Below, one piece after another: positions 8,708-16,464 of a stretch of 64,000 nucleotides of DNA (position 1 is its first letter; every line of letters starts with the position of its first letter). Position numbers and translations under genes: made by a program. The notes under the pieces were generated by a model. The model saw only the letters and a program-made list of their open reading frames with translations. It had not been told where the DNA came from and did not search any database. The stretch spans positions 1 through 64,000 of the forward strand of contig JAFDYJ010000002.1 in the NCBI GenBank assembly GCA_018267515.1, written 5' to 3'. This stretch comes from Bacteroidota bacterium. Lineage in GTDB: Bacteria > Bacteroidota > Bacteroidia > Chitinophagales > Chitinophagaceae.

Positions 8708-9661
8708 TTGGTAATAAAAGCGTTAATAATCGGTTGCGGGAATATCGGGGCATTATATGATTTGAATGACCCTAAAAAAGTGTGGACTCACGCAAAAGCT
8801 TTTTCCCGTACAAAAGGGATTGATTTCGTGATTGCAGACACAGATAATAAAATACTGGAAAAAATTTCAAAACAATACAAAGTATCGTCTGTTAAAATTA
8901 CAGACGATTTTGATTACGCTAAGTTTGATATTGTCAGTATCACTACTCCCACACCGACTCATTTTGATTACCTGCAAGGACTGATGACGCAAAATGTTCC
9001 GGTAATTATTTGTGAGAAGCCGGTAGCAGCATCAGTTGATGAACTGAATATTTTGCTTCAGTTGCATGGGCATTCAAAGAGCAAAGTATTGGTAAATTAT
9101 ATCCGCAGGTTTCAGCCGGAATATTCAGTTTTAAAAAAAAGAATATCGGCAATCTTAAAAAATGACTCCTGTAGGGCAATAGCCGTGAAATACCAGCGGG
9201 GATTTCTCAATAATGGCGGTCACGCATTTGACCTGCTGGAGTTTTTATTCGATAGGCCTGTTTTGTTTGAAAAATTCCATGTGCAATCTGCCGTTTTTGA
9301 TGCATTTGATTATGACCCGACAATAACGGCAACCTGTAATTATTATGATATACCTGTTAGCATTACAGGTGTAACGAACGCAGCCTACCCTGTTTTTGAA
9401 ATTGAGCTATTTTTTCAAAAACAGAAAATTGTAATCTGTCATAGTGGTGATGAGATACGCTATTATGCAGCATCAAAAAAGATTGCTCCGCTTTCTGAAA
9501 ACAAAAAGCTGAGGCAAACCGGGATTCTAAAAGAATATATGTTACCGGTTGTCGAAGTAGCAAAATATTTATTAAAGAAGAACAGCAACGCTGATAATTT
9601 TATACAGGCAGCTGAACTCAACAGGCGAATGGTGAATCTGCTGCCGGTAATTTCAAAATAA
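8708..9661 (+). CDS. Gfo/Idh/MocA-family NAD(P)-dependent oxidoreductase
   Basis: A 317-aa sugar/cyclitol dehydrogenase. The N-terminal dinucleotide fold starts IGCGNIGALYD (residues 8-18), and the family pattern SITTPTPTHFDYL...VPVIICEKPVA carries the conserved Glu-Lys-Pro. The C-terminal half carries GGHAFDLLEFLF, matching the GGxxxDL(x)H-like segment in which the catalytic acid or base sits. TTG at 8708 is the only plausible start. The gene is followed after 9 bp by an aminotransferase, so the pair may oxidise then aminate one carbon of a nucleotide sugar or an inositol. Substrate is not readable. Confidence 0.85.
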   Translation: MVIKALIIGCGNIGALYDLNDPKKVWTHAKAFSRTKGIDFVIADTDNKILEKISKQYKVSSVKITDDFDYAKFDIVSITTPTPTHFDYLQGLMTQNVPVIICEKPVAASVDELNILLQLHGHSKSKVLVNYIRRFQPEYSVLKKRISAILKNDSCRAIAVKYQRGFLNNGGHAFDLLEFLFDRPVLFEKFHVQSAVFDAFDYDPTITATCNYYDIPVSITGVTNAAYPVFEIELFFQKQKIVICHSGDEIRYYAASKKIAPLSENKKLRQTGILKEYMLPVVEVAKYLLKKNSNADNFIQAAELNRRMVNLLPVISK

Positions 9662-9670
9662 GAACTGAAC

Positions 9671-10963
9671 ATGTTAAAGAAACTGGCTATCAACGGAGGC
9701 ACTCCTGTTCGTACTAAATTGTTTCCTGCCTATAATACTATTGGTGAGGAAGAAAAAAGGGCGGTAATGAAAGTGCTGGATTCAGGAAATCTTTCACAAT
9801 ACCTTGGTGCCTGGACGCATGATTTTTTAGGTGGACCTACGGTAAGGGCATTTGAAGAAAACTGGAGTAAGGCATTTGGAGTAAAGTATGCGATAACTGT
9901 CAACTCAAATACTTCCGGTTTATTTACGGCAATAGGCGCTATCGGTATTCAGCCCGGTGATGAAGTAATTGTATCGCCATACAGCATGTCGGCAAGCGCT
10001 ATTGCTCCACTGGTATATGGTGGTATTCCTGTTTTTGCAGATATTCATCCGGGTACTTTTTGTATGGACCCCGTAAGTATTGAAGCAAGAATCACTCCCC
10101 GGACTAAAGCTATTTTAGTTGTTCACATTTTTGGACACCCGGCAGATATGGATAGCATCATGTCTATCGCAAAGAAGCATAATTTATTTGTAATTGAAGA
10201 TTGTGCACAGGCGCCGATGGGGAAATATAAGGGTAAGTATGTCGGCAGTATCGGGGATTTGGGAGTTTTCAGCCTGAATTATCACAAACACATTCATACC
10301 GGTGAAGGCGGTGTAATCACAACCAATAATTCAAGTTTAGCAGATCGCTGCCAGATGATACGGAACCATGCAGAGAATGTAACAGGACCGAGAGAATTAA
10401 CAGATCTTACCAACCTGATCGGGTATAACTACCGGATGACAGAGATGGAGTGTGCCATTGGAATTGAGCAATTGAAAAAATTGCCTTCACTACTTGAACG
10501 AAGATTGGAAAATGTTGATTTTTTTAATGAAAAATTTTCTTCATTCCCGGCATTTGAAACATTGCCGAAGTTAGCAGACGGCTCAGTAAATACTTATTAT
10601 GTTTATCCTGTAAAGTTCAATAAAGAAATTGCAGGTATTGAAAGGAATAAATTTGTAGATGCATTAAAGGCAGAAATTCCATCAGCTGTATTAAGAGAAA
10701 CGGCGCCATTGCTAGGGGCAGGATATGTAAAACCTCTCTACCTGCAACCGATTTATCAACAGAAAGCAGCCTGGGCATTTAATCCTGCCCTGTATAATGG
10801 TGATGTCAGTTATGAAAAAGGTATTTGCCCTGTAACGGAAACAATGCACTTTGAAATACTCTTTACACATGAGTATATGCGCCCCGGAATGACAATAAGC
10901 GATATGACGGATGTAGTAAAGGCCATTGAAAAAATATTTGAAAACATTAATGAGCTGAAGTGA
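9671..10963 (+). CDS. DegT/DnrJ/EryC1/StrS-family aminotransferase
   Basis: PLP-dependent sugar or cyclitol aminotransferase, 430 aa. The PLP lysine is K206 in SLNYHKHIHTGEGG, and the cofactor Asp lies in VIEDCAQAPMG. The opening LAINGGTPVRTKLFP is typical of the longer StsC/AHBA-synthase-like branch of this family, which includes glutamine:scyllo-inosose aminotransferases; this is a resemblance, not proof. It follows an oxidoreductase by 9 bp and overlaps the next gene by 4 bp. It is distinct from PseC and so suggests a second amino sugar or aminocyclitol in the glycan. Confidence 0.85.
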   Translation: MLKKLAINGGTPVRTKLFPAYNTIGEEEKRAVMKVLDSGNLSQYLGAWTHDFLGGPTVRAFEENWSKAFGVKYAITVNSNTSGLFTAIGAIGIQPGDEVIVSPYSMSASAIAPLVYGGIPVFADIHPGTFCMDPVSIEARITPRTKAILVVHIFGHPADMDSIMSIAKKHNLFVIEDCAQAPMGKYKGKYVGSIGDLGVFSLNYHKHIHTGEGGVITTNNSSLADRCQMIRNHAENVTGPRELTDLTNLIGYNYRMTEMECAIGIEQLKKLPSLLERRLENVDFFNEKFSSFPAFETLPKLADGSVNTYYVYPVKFNKEIAGIERNKFVDALKAEIPSAVLRETAPLLGAGYVKPLYLQPIYQQKAAWAFNPALYNGDVSYEKGICPVTETMHFEILFTHEYMRPGMTISDMTDVVKAIEKIFENINELK

Positions 10964-11907
10964 GTTTACCGGATTTGAAAGGAAAAGGTTTATTTGTTTT
11001 CAGTGATCCCGGTGGTGCAAAACCGGTTTTGGCAGTTGTCGAAAGTTTAAAGAATCATCTGGATGCCTACCAGGTAGTCACCAACAGGGAATATTCTTTT
11101 TTTAATGATTTTTCAATTGCAATCTCGCAATCGAATGGCTCTCCAGAAGAAGTCATCTCTTCTTTTCAACCCGATTTTATTTTAACCGGCACTTCATATA
11201 CATCTTCAATTGAACTGGATTATATAGCAGAAGCAAATCAACAAAAAATTCCAACCCTGAGTTTTGTGGATCATTGGACAAAAATCCGGGAAAGGTTTTT
11301 GAAGGGGGAGCAGGAAGTTTTTCCCGAAGGAATTTTATTAATTGATGAAAAGGCAAAAAAAATAGCTGTTGAAAATGGAATACCGGAATCAAAAATCCAA
11401 ATTATAGGGAATCCCTATCATGAATTCCTGAAGAACTGGAAACCGATTATTACCAAAAAGGAATTGTATGAGCAGTTTGGGTTGAAAGACCTGGATAGAA
11501 AACTGGTTGTATATGGACCCGATCCGCTTTCAAATGTAGAAGGAAAAAAGAATTTTGGGTTTGATGAACTTGAGGCAACCGAAAAACTGGTTGGTTGTAT
11601 AGAGGGGATTGAAGATTTGTATTTTGTGTTCAATCCGCATCCCAATCAGAGAATGGAGGTTATCGGGAAAATAATTGACGGAAAAATGAAAACCGTTTCC
11701 CCGGAAGTCAATTTGAATACATTGCTTTATTTTTCATCGGCGGTTATCGGATTTTTTTCAAGTATTTTAATTGAAGCCTTGTTATTTGAAAAAAAGGTAT
11801 TTCGTTTTTTGATAACCCGGGAATTTGATGATCCATTTTCGGGAATGAATATCGGGGAGGTGGTTACCCCGGAAAATATTGCTGCCAGGTTAAAATCTTT
11901 GTTATGA
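10960..11907 (+). CDS. Unassigned GT-B-like protein, candidate glycosyl- or phosphoglycosyltransferase
   Basis: I do not recognise a named family. The 315-aa protein has a two-domain Rossmann-like pattern: an N-terminal LFVFSDPGGAKPVLAVVESL and a second half with KLVVYGPDPLSN, YFVFNPHPNQR and a C-terminal FFSSILIEALLFEKKVFRF. That order resembles UDP-GlcNAc 2-epimerases and CDP-glycerol transferases, where a His-Pro pair and a Glu contact the donor. The start is GTG, overlapping the aminotransferase stop by 4 bp, and the end overlaps the GNAT gene by 4 bp. Tight coupling suggests action on the same modified sugar. Confidence 0.55.
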   Translation: MSLPDLKGKGLFVFSDPGGAKPVLAVVESLKNHLDAYQVVTNREYSFFNDFSIAISQSNGSPEEVISSFQPDFILTGTSYTSSIELDYIAEANQQKIPTLSFVDHWTKIRERFLKGEQEVFPEGILLIDEKAKKIAVENGIPESKIQIIGNPYHEFLKNWKPIITKKELYEQFGLKDLDRKLVVYGPDPLSNVEGKKNFGFDELEATEKLVGCIEGIEDLYFVFNPHPNQRMEVIGKIIDGKMKTVSPEVNLNTLLYFSSAVIGFFSSILIEALLFEKKVFRFLITREFDDPFSGMNIGEVVTPENIAARLKSLL

Positions 11908-12455
11908 CTCTTGATAAAAGTATCTTTTTAAAAGGAAAAACTATTAGTCTCAGGGTATTGAATAAAAAAGATGTTGAAGGTAATTACCGGAATTGGCTGA
12001 ATGATCAGGAAATAGTACAATATAATTCACATGGCCGGTTCCCAATGACTCCCGAGAAACTTTTTGAATATGTGGAGGCTGTCCAAAAGTCAAATTCAGC
12101 TTTAGTGCTTGCAGTGATTGAATTGGATTCAAACAAACATATTGGTAATATCAGCTTACAAAATATTAACTGGATAGACCGAAATGCAGAAATTGCTTTT
12201 TTGCTGGGGGAGAAAGACTATTGGGGAAAGGGTGTCATGCCGGAAGCGGGTCAGTTGTTAATGCGGCATGGATTTGAAACTTTAAATTTACACCGGATTT
12301 ATTGTGGCACTTCATCAGCCAATACAGGTATGCAGAAGCTGGCAGAGAAACTTGGTATGAATAGAGAAGGAGTGAGAAAAGAAGCATTGTTTAAGGATGG
12401 AGTTTATCAGGATATTATTGAATATGGAATACTGAATAATCGTGTTAATGTATAA
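11904..12455 (+). CDS. GNAT-family N-acetyltransferase, possible PseH-type
   Basis: A 183-aa RimJ/PseH-like acetyltransferase. It opens with KTISLRVLNKKDVEGNYRNW and ISLRxLxxxD patterns, contains the GNAT acetyl-CoA region LLGEKDYWGKGVMPEAGQLL (about residues 96-115) and ends EALFKDGVYQDIIEYGIL. PseH, the acetyltransferase needed between PseC and PseG, is of this fold and size and is otherwise missing from the locus. This gene is therefore the best candidate for that step. Alternatively it acetylates the product of the aminotransferase at 9671. It overlaps both neighbours by 1-4 bp. Confidence 0.75.
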   Translation: MTLDKSIFLKGKTISLRVLNKKDVEGNYRNWLNDQEIVQYNSHGRFPMTPEKLFEYVEAVQKSNSALVLAVIELDSNKHIGNISLQNINWIDRNAEIAFLLGEKDYWGKGVMPEAGQLLMRHGFETLNLHRIYCGTSSANTGMQKLAEKLGMNREGVRKEALFKDGVYQDIIEYGILNNRVNV

Positions 12456-13681
12456 TGAGAATATTGTTTATTGTTGAACCTGAAAGGAAGGATTGGTATG
12501 ATTATCTCAGGAAAGATGCATCTGATACCTATATTCTTTTGTGGCATGAAGGAAAGAAAGATATTCCCGGGTGGATAAGGAATAATCATTTTTTTAATGA
12601 AATTCATGATTGGAATTCTTACTTAACCCCGGGTGTTCTTTTAAAGAAAATTCGTCCAGACCGAATCGTTTTTTTTGAAATAATTGATCAACGGCAAATT
12701 GCATTATTGGTTAAGTCGAACAGGGTTGGTGTCAAAACGTTTTATCTTGAGCATGGCGCAGCCGGAGATAAGAAAACCGCAATTGAAAGAGCTAATGAGC
12801 CTCATTTTTTTTTAAAAAAGAAATCCAAATATTTATTAACCAGGATTCGCAGATCGTTTGGCAGATTAATCCGGTCAAAACTGTTTTACTATTCTGCAGT
12901 TTTTAATACTAATTCCTTAAATTCTTTTTGGAAATATTTGAGATTGCCGGTCAATATGTTATTTCAAACTCCCAATAAAGCTTTAGCTAATTGTATTTTT
13001 CAGGAAAGGCAACCCTATAAAGCTATTGTTTTTAACAAACCCAATTTTGAGCAGTTCCAGGTATATACCGGGATAACAGAGGAAAAGGCTTGCTTTACCG
13101 GTGTACCGATGTTTGATAAGTATTATTCAAATAGTATTGAACCCGGGCACCACATCTTGTATATTGATCATCCGTATTTGGAAGAAGGTTTGTTTGGCTG
13201 GACAAAAGAACATCATAAAAATATTGCTCTTACTTTAAAAGATTTTGCCAATAAAAGTAAAAGGAAGCTATATGTCAAGTTGCACCCCAGGTCTAATAAG
13301 GAAATTTGGGATGAATGGCATATAGAAGGTGAATACATAAAGATTATCCGGGAAGGTGATTTTACAGGAATGTTTTTATCAAGTAAATTAATTCTTGGGT
13401 TTAGCTCTTCATTAATAAATGGTTTTCTTTGTGCCAGAAAAAATGTGGTCTTACTGGGGTGGCATCCCTCTCCGAGAATTATTGGAAATAACTTTGCAGA
13501 TACGGGTTTGTGTCATTATTCATTGTCTCCTGCAGATCTGGATTCAAGATCTCAATTTTGGTTTGTAAATAACCTGGCAATTTCAAATAAGGAGGCTTAC
13601 GATAAATATTTAAAAGCTTTCAATTTTCCATTTGATGGCAAGGCAAATGAGAGAGTCTTGAATGTTATTAAAACCTTATAG
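12455..13681 (+). CDS. Unassigned GT-B-like protein, candidate nonulosonic acid transferase
   Basis: A 408-aa cytosolic protein without a recognisable named family. Visible features are FYLEHGAAGDKK (about residues 104-115), recalling the EHG/QHG motif of capsule and teichoic-acid transferases. A C-terminal half follows with YVKLHPRSNKEIW and LGFSSSLINGFLCARKNVVLLG. A Lys-x-His-Pro motif followed by Ser-Ser recalls bacterial sialyltransferases of GT-B fold. Together with the complete CMP-Pse pathway upstream, it is a reasonable Pse transferase candidate by inference. The ATG overlaps the previous stop by one base (TAATG). Confidence 0.5.
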   Translation: MRILFIVEPERKDWYDYLRKDASDTYILLWHEGKKDIPGWIRNNHFFNEIHDWNSYLTPGVLLKKIRPDRIVFFEIIDQRQIALLVKSNRVGVKTFYLEHGAAGDKKTAIERANEPHFFLKKKSKYLLTRIRRSFGRLIRSKLFYYSAVFNTNSLNSFWKYLRLPVNMLFQTPNKALANCIFQERQPYKAIVFNKPNFEQFQVYTGITEEKACFTGVPMFDKYYSNSIEPGHHILYIDHPYLEEGLFGWTKEHHKNIALTLKDFANKSKRKLYVKLHPRSNKEIWDEWHIEGEYIKIIREGDFTGMFLSSKLILGFSSSLINGFLCARKNVVLLGWHPSPRIIGNNFADTGLCHYSLSPADLDSRSQFWFVNNLAISNKEAYDKYLKAFNFPFDGKANERVLNVIKTL

Positions 13682-13745
13682 TTGGTATGCACTACGAATA
13701 AGCAGCAAAAAGAAGCTTTTAAATGATTAAAAGATTTTCTACCAG

Positions 13746-15029
13746 GTGAAGTCACTCAGGCAATTCTCCATATATACATTAGTCGGCTTTATAGGCGCAG
13801 GTGTCAATTTTTTCCTGATGCCCTACCTCACACATTTTCTCCACACATGGGAATACGGTGTATTATCCATGGTGAATAGTTTTGTGACTATTCTTATCCC
13901 GCTGGTCGGCTTATCGGTAGCAGGTTATGCCAATGTGGAGTATTATAAACTTCGGAACAAAGACCGGAAAGAATTTGCTTCTGTATTTTCTACGGTACAA
14001 CTGATACCGGTACTTCCTTTCATATTCATTCTCCTGCTGACCATCCTGCTGGCCCATCCCATTGCAGTTTTCCTGGAAATACCAACTGCTCAATCTTATT
14101 GGATACCTCTTTCAACACTTTTGGCTGTCCTTACAATTTACTATGAAACATTAATTGGCTTTAATATCATTGAACAGAAACCCGGTACCTACACGTTTTT
14201 TGTTTTAGTTAAGTTAGCCATTGAAGTTTCACTGACGATTTATTTTATAACGGTTTTAGATTACGGATGGGAAGGAAGATTACTGGCCTGGGTTATTGCG
14301 TCAGCTGTTTTATTCATTGCATCTTTTGCTTATTTTAATAAGCTGGGGCTGCTTACAAGAAAGATAAAAAAAAAATACAGGCTGGCAGCATTAAGTTTCG
14401 GACTTCCTTTGATATTACATGTTATCGGCAAATTTGTTATAAACTATTCAGACAGGGTATTTATAACCAAAATGGTTTCCATTGATGAAGCCGGTATTTA
14501 TAATATCGGTTACCAGGTCGGGATGCTGATTCTTTTATTTGTAACAGCGGTCTCAAATTTTATTTCACCTTACATTTTTGAAAGACTAGCTGATATTTCA
14601 AAAGAAAAAGAAATCCAGCTCGTCAGAACGTCCTATATTATTATTGTTGGTTTATTATTAACGTTATTATGCCTGACAATCCTGGCGCCTTTATTTTTTA
14701 AATATATGGTAGATCCATCGTATGCAGAAGGCGTACGATATGTATTCTGGACGGGGCTCAGTTATTTCTTTTGGGGGGTGTATATTATTTTCACAGGGTT
14801 TATTTTTTATTATAAGAAAACAAAAGTTCTCGGGTACCTTGCTATCGTAAATGTAATACTCAATATCGGTTTAAATTATTTATTGATATTACGATTTGGT
14901 GCTATTGGCGCAGTTTATGCAACCTGTATTTCATTCTTCGTTGTCATGCTTGTTGTTATATGGCAATCAAATAAATTGATTCAACTACCTTGGTTTGATT
15001 TTAAAGCAATCCTTAAAACTTCCGGTTGA
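13746..15029 (+). CDS. Wzx-type polysaccharide flippase (MATE-like)
   Basis: A 427-aa polytopic inner-membrane protein. The N-terminus FSIYTLVGFIGAGVNFFLMPYLTHFLHTWEYG is characteristic of the polysaccharide transporter (PST/Wzx) family. About 12 hydrophobic helices follow, with a typical GIYNIGYQVGMLILLFVTAVSNFISPYIFERLA segment mid-protein. It would move undecaprenyl-linked repeat units to the periplasmic face. The start is GTG at 13746; the 64-bp gap before it is the first real break in the operon. Its presence implies a Wzy-dependent pathway, with the membrane protein at 26259 a polymerase candidate. Confidence 0.85.
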   Translation: MKSLRQFSIYTLVGFIGAGVNFFLMPYLTHFLHTWEYGVLSMVNSFVTILIPLVGLSVAGYANVEYYKLRNKDRKEFASVFSTVQLIPVLPFIFILLLTILLAHPIAVFLEIPTAQSYWIPLSTLLAVLTIYYETLIGFNIIEQKPGTYTFFVLVKLAIEVSLTIYFITVLDYGWEGRLLAWVIASAVLFIASFAYFNKLGLLTRKIKKKYRLAALSFGLPLILHVIGKFVINYSDRVFITKMVSIDEAGIYNIGYQVGMLILLFVTAVSNFISPYIFERLADISKEKEIQLVRTSYIIIVGLLLTLLCLTILAPLFFKYMVDPSYAEGVRYVFWTGLSYFFWGVYIIFTGFIFYYKKTKVLGYLAIVNVILNIGLNYLLILRFGAIGAVYATCISFFVVMLVVIWQSNKLIQLPWFDFKAILKTSG

Positions 15030-15083
15030 GTTAATTTTACTTTTACGAGTTAAGAAACCCCAGCAGTTAATAAACAAGGACAG

Positions 15084-15704
15084 ATGGCATTAGTAATAGG
15101 GATCGTTAATTACGGAATGGGTAATCTCCATAGTGTCTTCCGGAAGTTGACTATGTTAAATACGGCTCCCCTGGTTATAGAGAAGCCCCGAGATATTCAA
15201 GGGGTTGATAAGATTATTTTGCCGGGGGTTGGTCATTTTAAAAAAGCAATTCAAAACCTGGAAACTCCCGGTTTGTTTGAATCTTTGAATGAGTGGGTCT
15301 TGTTCAAAAAGAAACCAATATTAGGCATTTGCCTTGGTATGCAGCTGATGGCTGATAGTAGCGAAGAAGGAGATGCCAATGGCTTTGGGTGGATTAAAGG
15401 TAAGGTTGTCAGGTTCAGAATTCAGGATATGAAAAAATTCAAGGTTCCCCAAACCGGGTGGAATACGGTTAAAACATGTAAGGAAAGCAGGTTAATGCAA
15501 GGTATCAGCGATGGCAGTGAATTCTATTTTGTTCATTCATATCATTACACTGTCGCAGACGAAGGCGATGCATTATGCAAAACAGAGTTTGAATATGAAT
15601 TTGTTTCTGCTATTGAAAAGGATCATCTCTTTGGGGTTCAGTTTCACCCGGAGAAAAGCCATAAGACCGGGCTCCAACTTTTGAAGAATTTTATAGACTT
15701 ATAA
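15084..15704 (+). CDS. hisH: HisH-like glutaminase subunit of a sugar amidotransferase system
   Basis: Class I glutamine amidotransferase, 206 aa. The catalytic cysteine is C83 in GICLGMQLM, and the His-Glu pair is H188/E190 in GVQFHPEKS. The N-terminus IGIVNYGMGNLHSV is the HisH pattern. It is followed after 2 bp by a hisF paralogue and then by a PP-loop amidotransferase. In such loci HisH supplies ammonia from glutamine not for histidine synthesis but to convert an N-acetyl group into an acetamidino group on a sugar (WbpG/PseA-type systems). No other histidine gene is present in the window, which supports that reading. Confidence 0.85.
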   Translation: MALVIGIVNYGMGNLHSVFRKLTMLNTAPLVIEKPRDIQGVDKIILPGVGHFKKAIQNLETPGLFESLNEWVLFKKKPILGICLGMQLMADSSEEGDANGFGWIKGKVVRFRIQDMKKFKVPQTGWNTVKTCKESRLMQGISDGSEFYFVHSYHYTVADEGDALCKTEFEYEFVSAIEKDHLFGVQFHPEKSHKTGLQLLKNFIDL

Positions 15705-15706
15705 TC

Positions 15707-16459
15707 TTGTTTCGCCCCCGTATCATTCCGGTTTTGCTTCTTAACAACGATCATCTTGTTAAGTCGAAAAGATTTAAAGAGTATCGTTATATCGGCGATC
15801 CCATTAATGCTGTGAGAATATTTAATGAACTCGGGGCAGATGAGCTTGTTTTCCTGGACATATCAACAACAAAAAATAAAAGATGTATTTCACTTGACCT
15901 GGTCAGGAGTATAGGTGAAGAAGCCAATATGCCTTTTTGTGTTGGTGGCGGAATTACCGGAATCAACCAGATCCGGGATATTATTTCAGCAGGTGCCGAA
16001 AAAGTAATTATCGGCAGTCATGCTGTTTCCGATCCCGACTTTATCAGAACTGCTTCGGAAGAATTCGGTTCTTCTACGATAGCCGTATGTATTGATGTAA
16101 AGAAAAAATTATTTGGCAAAGAGCAGGTCTGGTCAGTTAATGGAACAAAAGCTTCAGGTTTGGATCCGCTGGAATTTGCATTGCTGATGGAAAAAAACGG
16201 GGCCGGTGAAATAGTAATTCAATCCATAGAACAGGATGGCAGCATGGAGGGTTATGATTTGGAGCTTATAAAAAAAATAACTGAAAGGGTAAATATACCG
16301 GTGGTGGCCCTGGGAGGCGCCGGTACTGTAAGTGATCTGAAAAAAGCTTATAAGGAAGCTCATGCCACCGGGTTAGCTGCCGGCAGCCTGTTTGTATATT
16401 ATGGTCCGAATAAAGGTGTTTTAATTAATTATCCTGATAAAAAAGAAATCAGGTTCTGA
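15707..16459 (+). CDS. hisF: HisF paralogue lacking catalytic Asp11, ammonia-channel partner
   Basis: A 250-aa (beta/alpha)8 barrel closely related to HisF. Canonical HisF begins RIIxCLDV with catalytic Asp11; here the same positions read R5-I6-I7-P8-V9-L10-L11-L12, so Asp11 is Leu. Asp130 is kept (CIDVKKK). Loss of one of the two catalytic aspartates argues that it does not perform imidazole glycerol phosphate synthesis. It more probably serves as the ammonia conduit from HisH to the following amidotransferase. The start is TTG at 15707, 2 bp after hisH. Phosphate-binding features (GGGI, GSHA) remain. Confidence 0.85.
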   Translation: MFRPRIIPVLLLNNDHLVKSKRFKEYRYIGDPINAVRIFNELGADELVFLDISTTKNKRCISLDLVRSIGEEANMPFCVGGGITGINQIRDIISAGAEKVIIGSHAVSDPDFIRTASEEFGSSTIAVCIDVKKKLFGKEQVWSVNGTKASGLDPLEFALLMEKNGAGEIVIQSIEQDGSMEGYDLELIKKITERVNIPVVALGGAGTVSDLKKAYKEAHATGLAAGSLFVYYGPNKGVLINYPDKKEIRF

Positions 16460-16464
16460 ATATT

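Noticed and set aside
15084-16459. Histidine biosynthesis genes hisH and hisF proper
   Set aside because: No other his gene is nearby, HisF lacks Asp11, and a sugar amidotransferase follows at once; a glycan role fits better.
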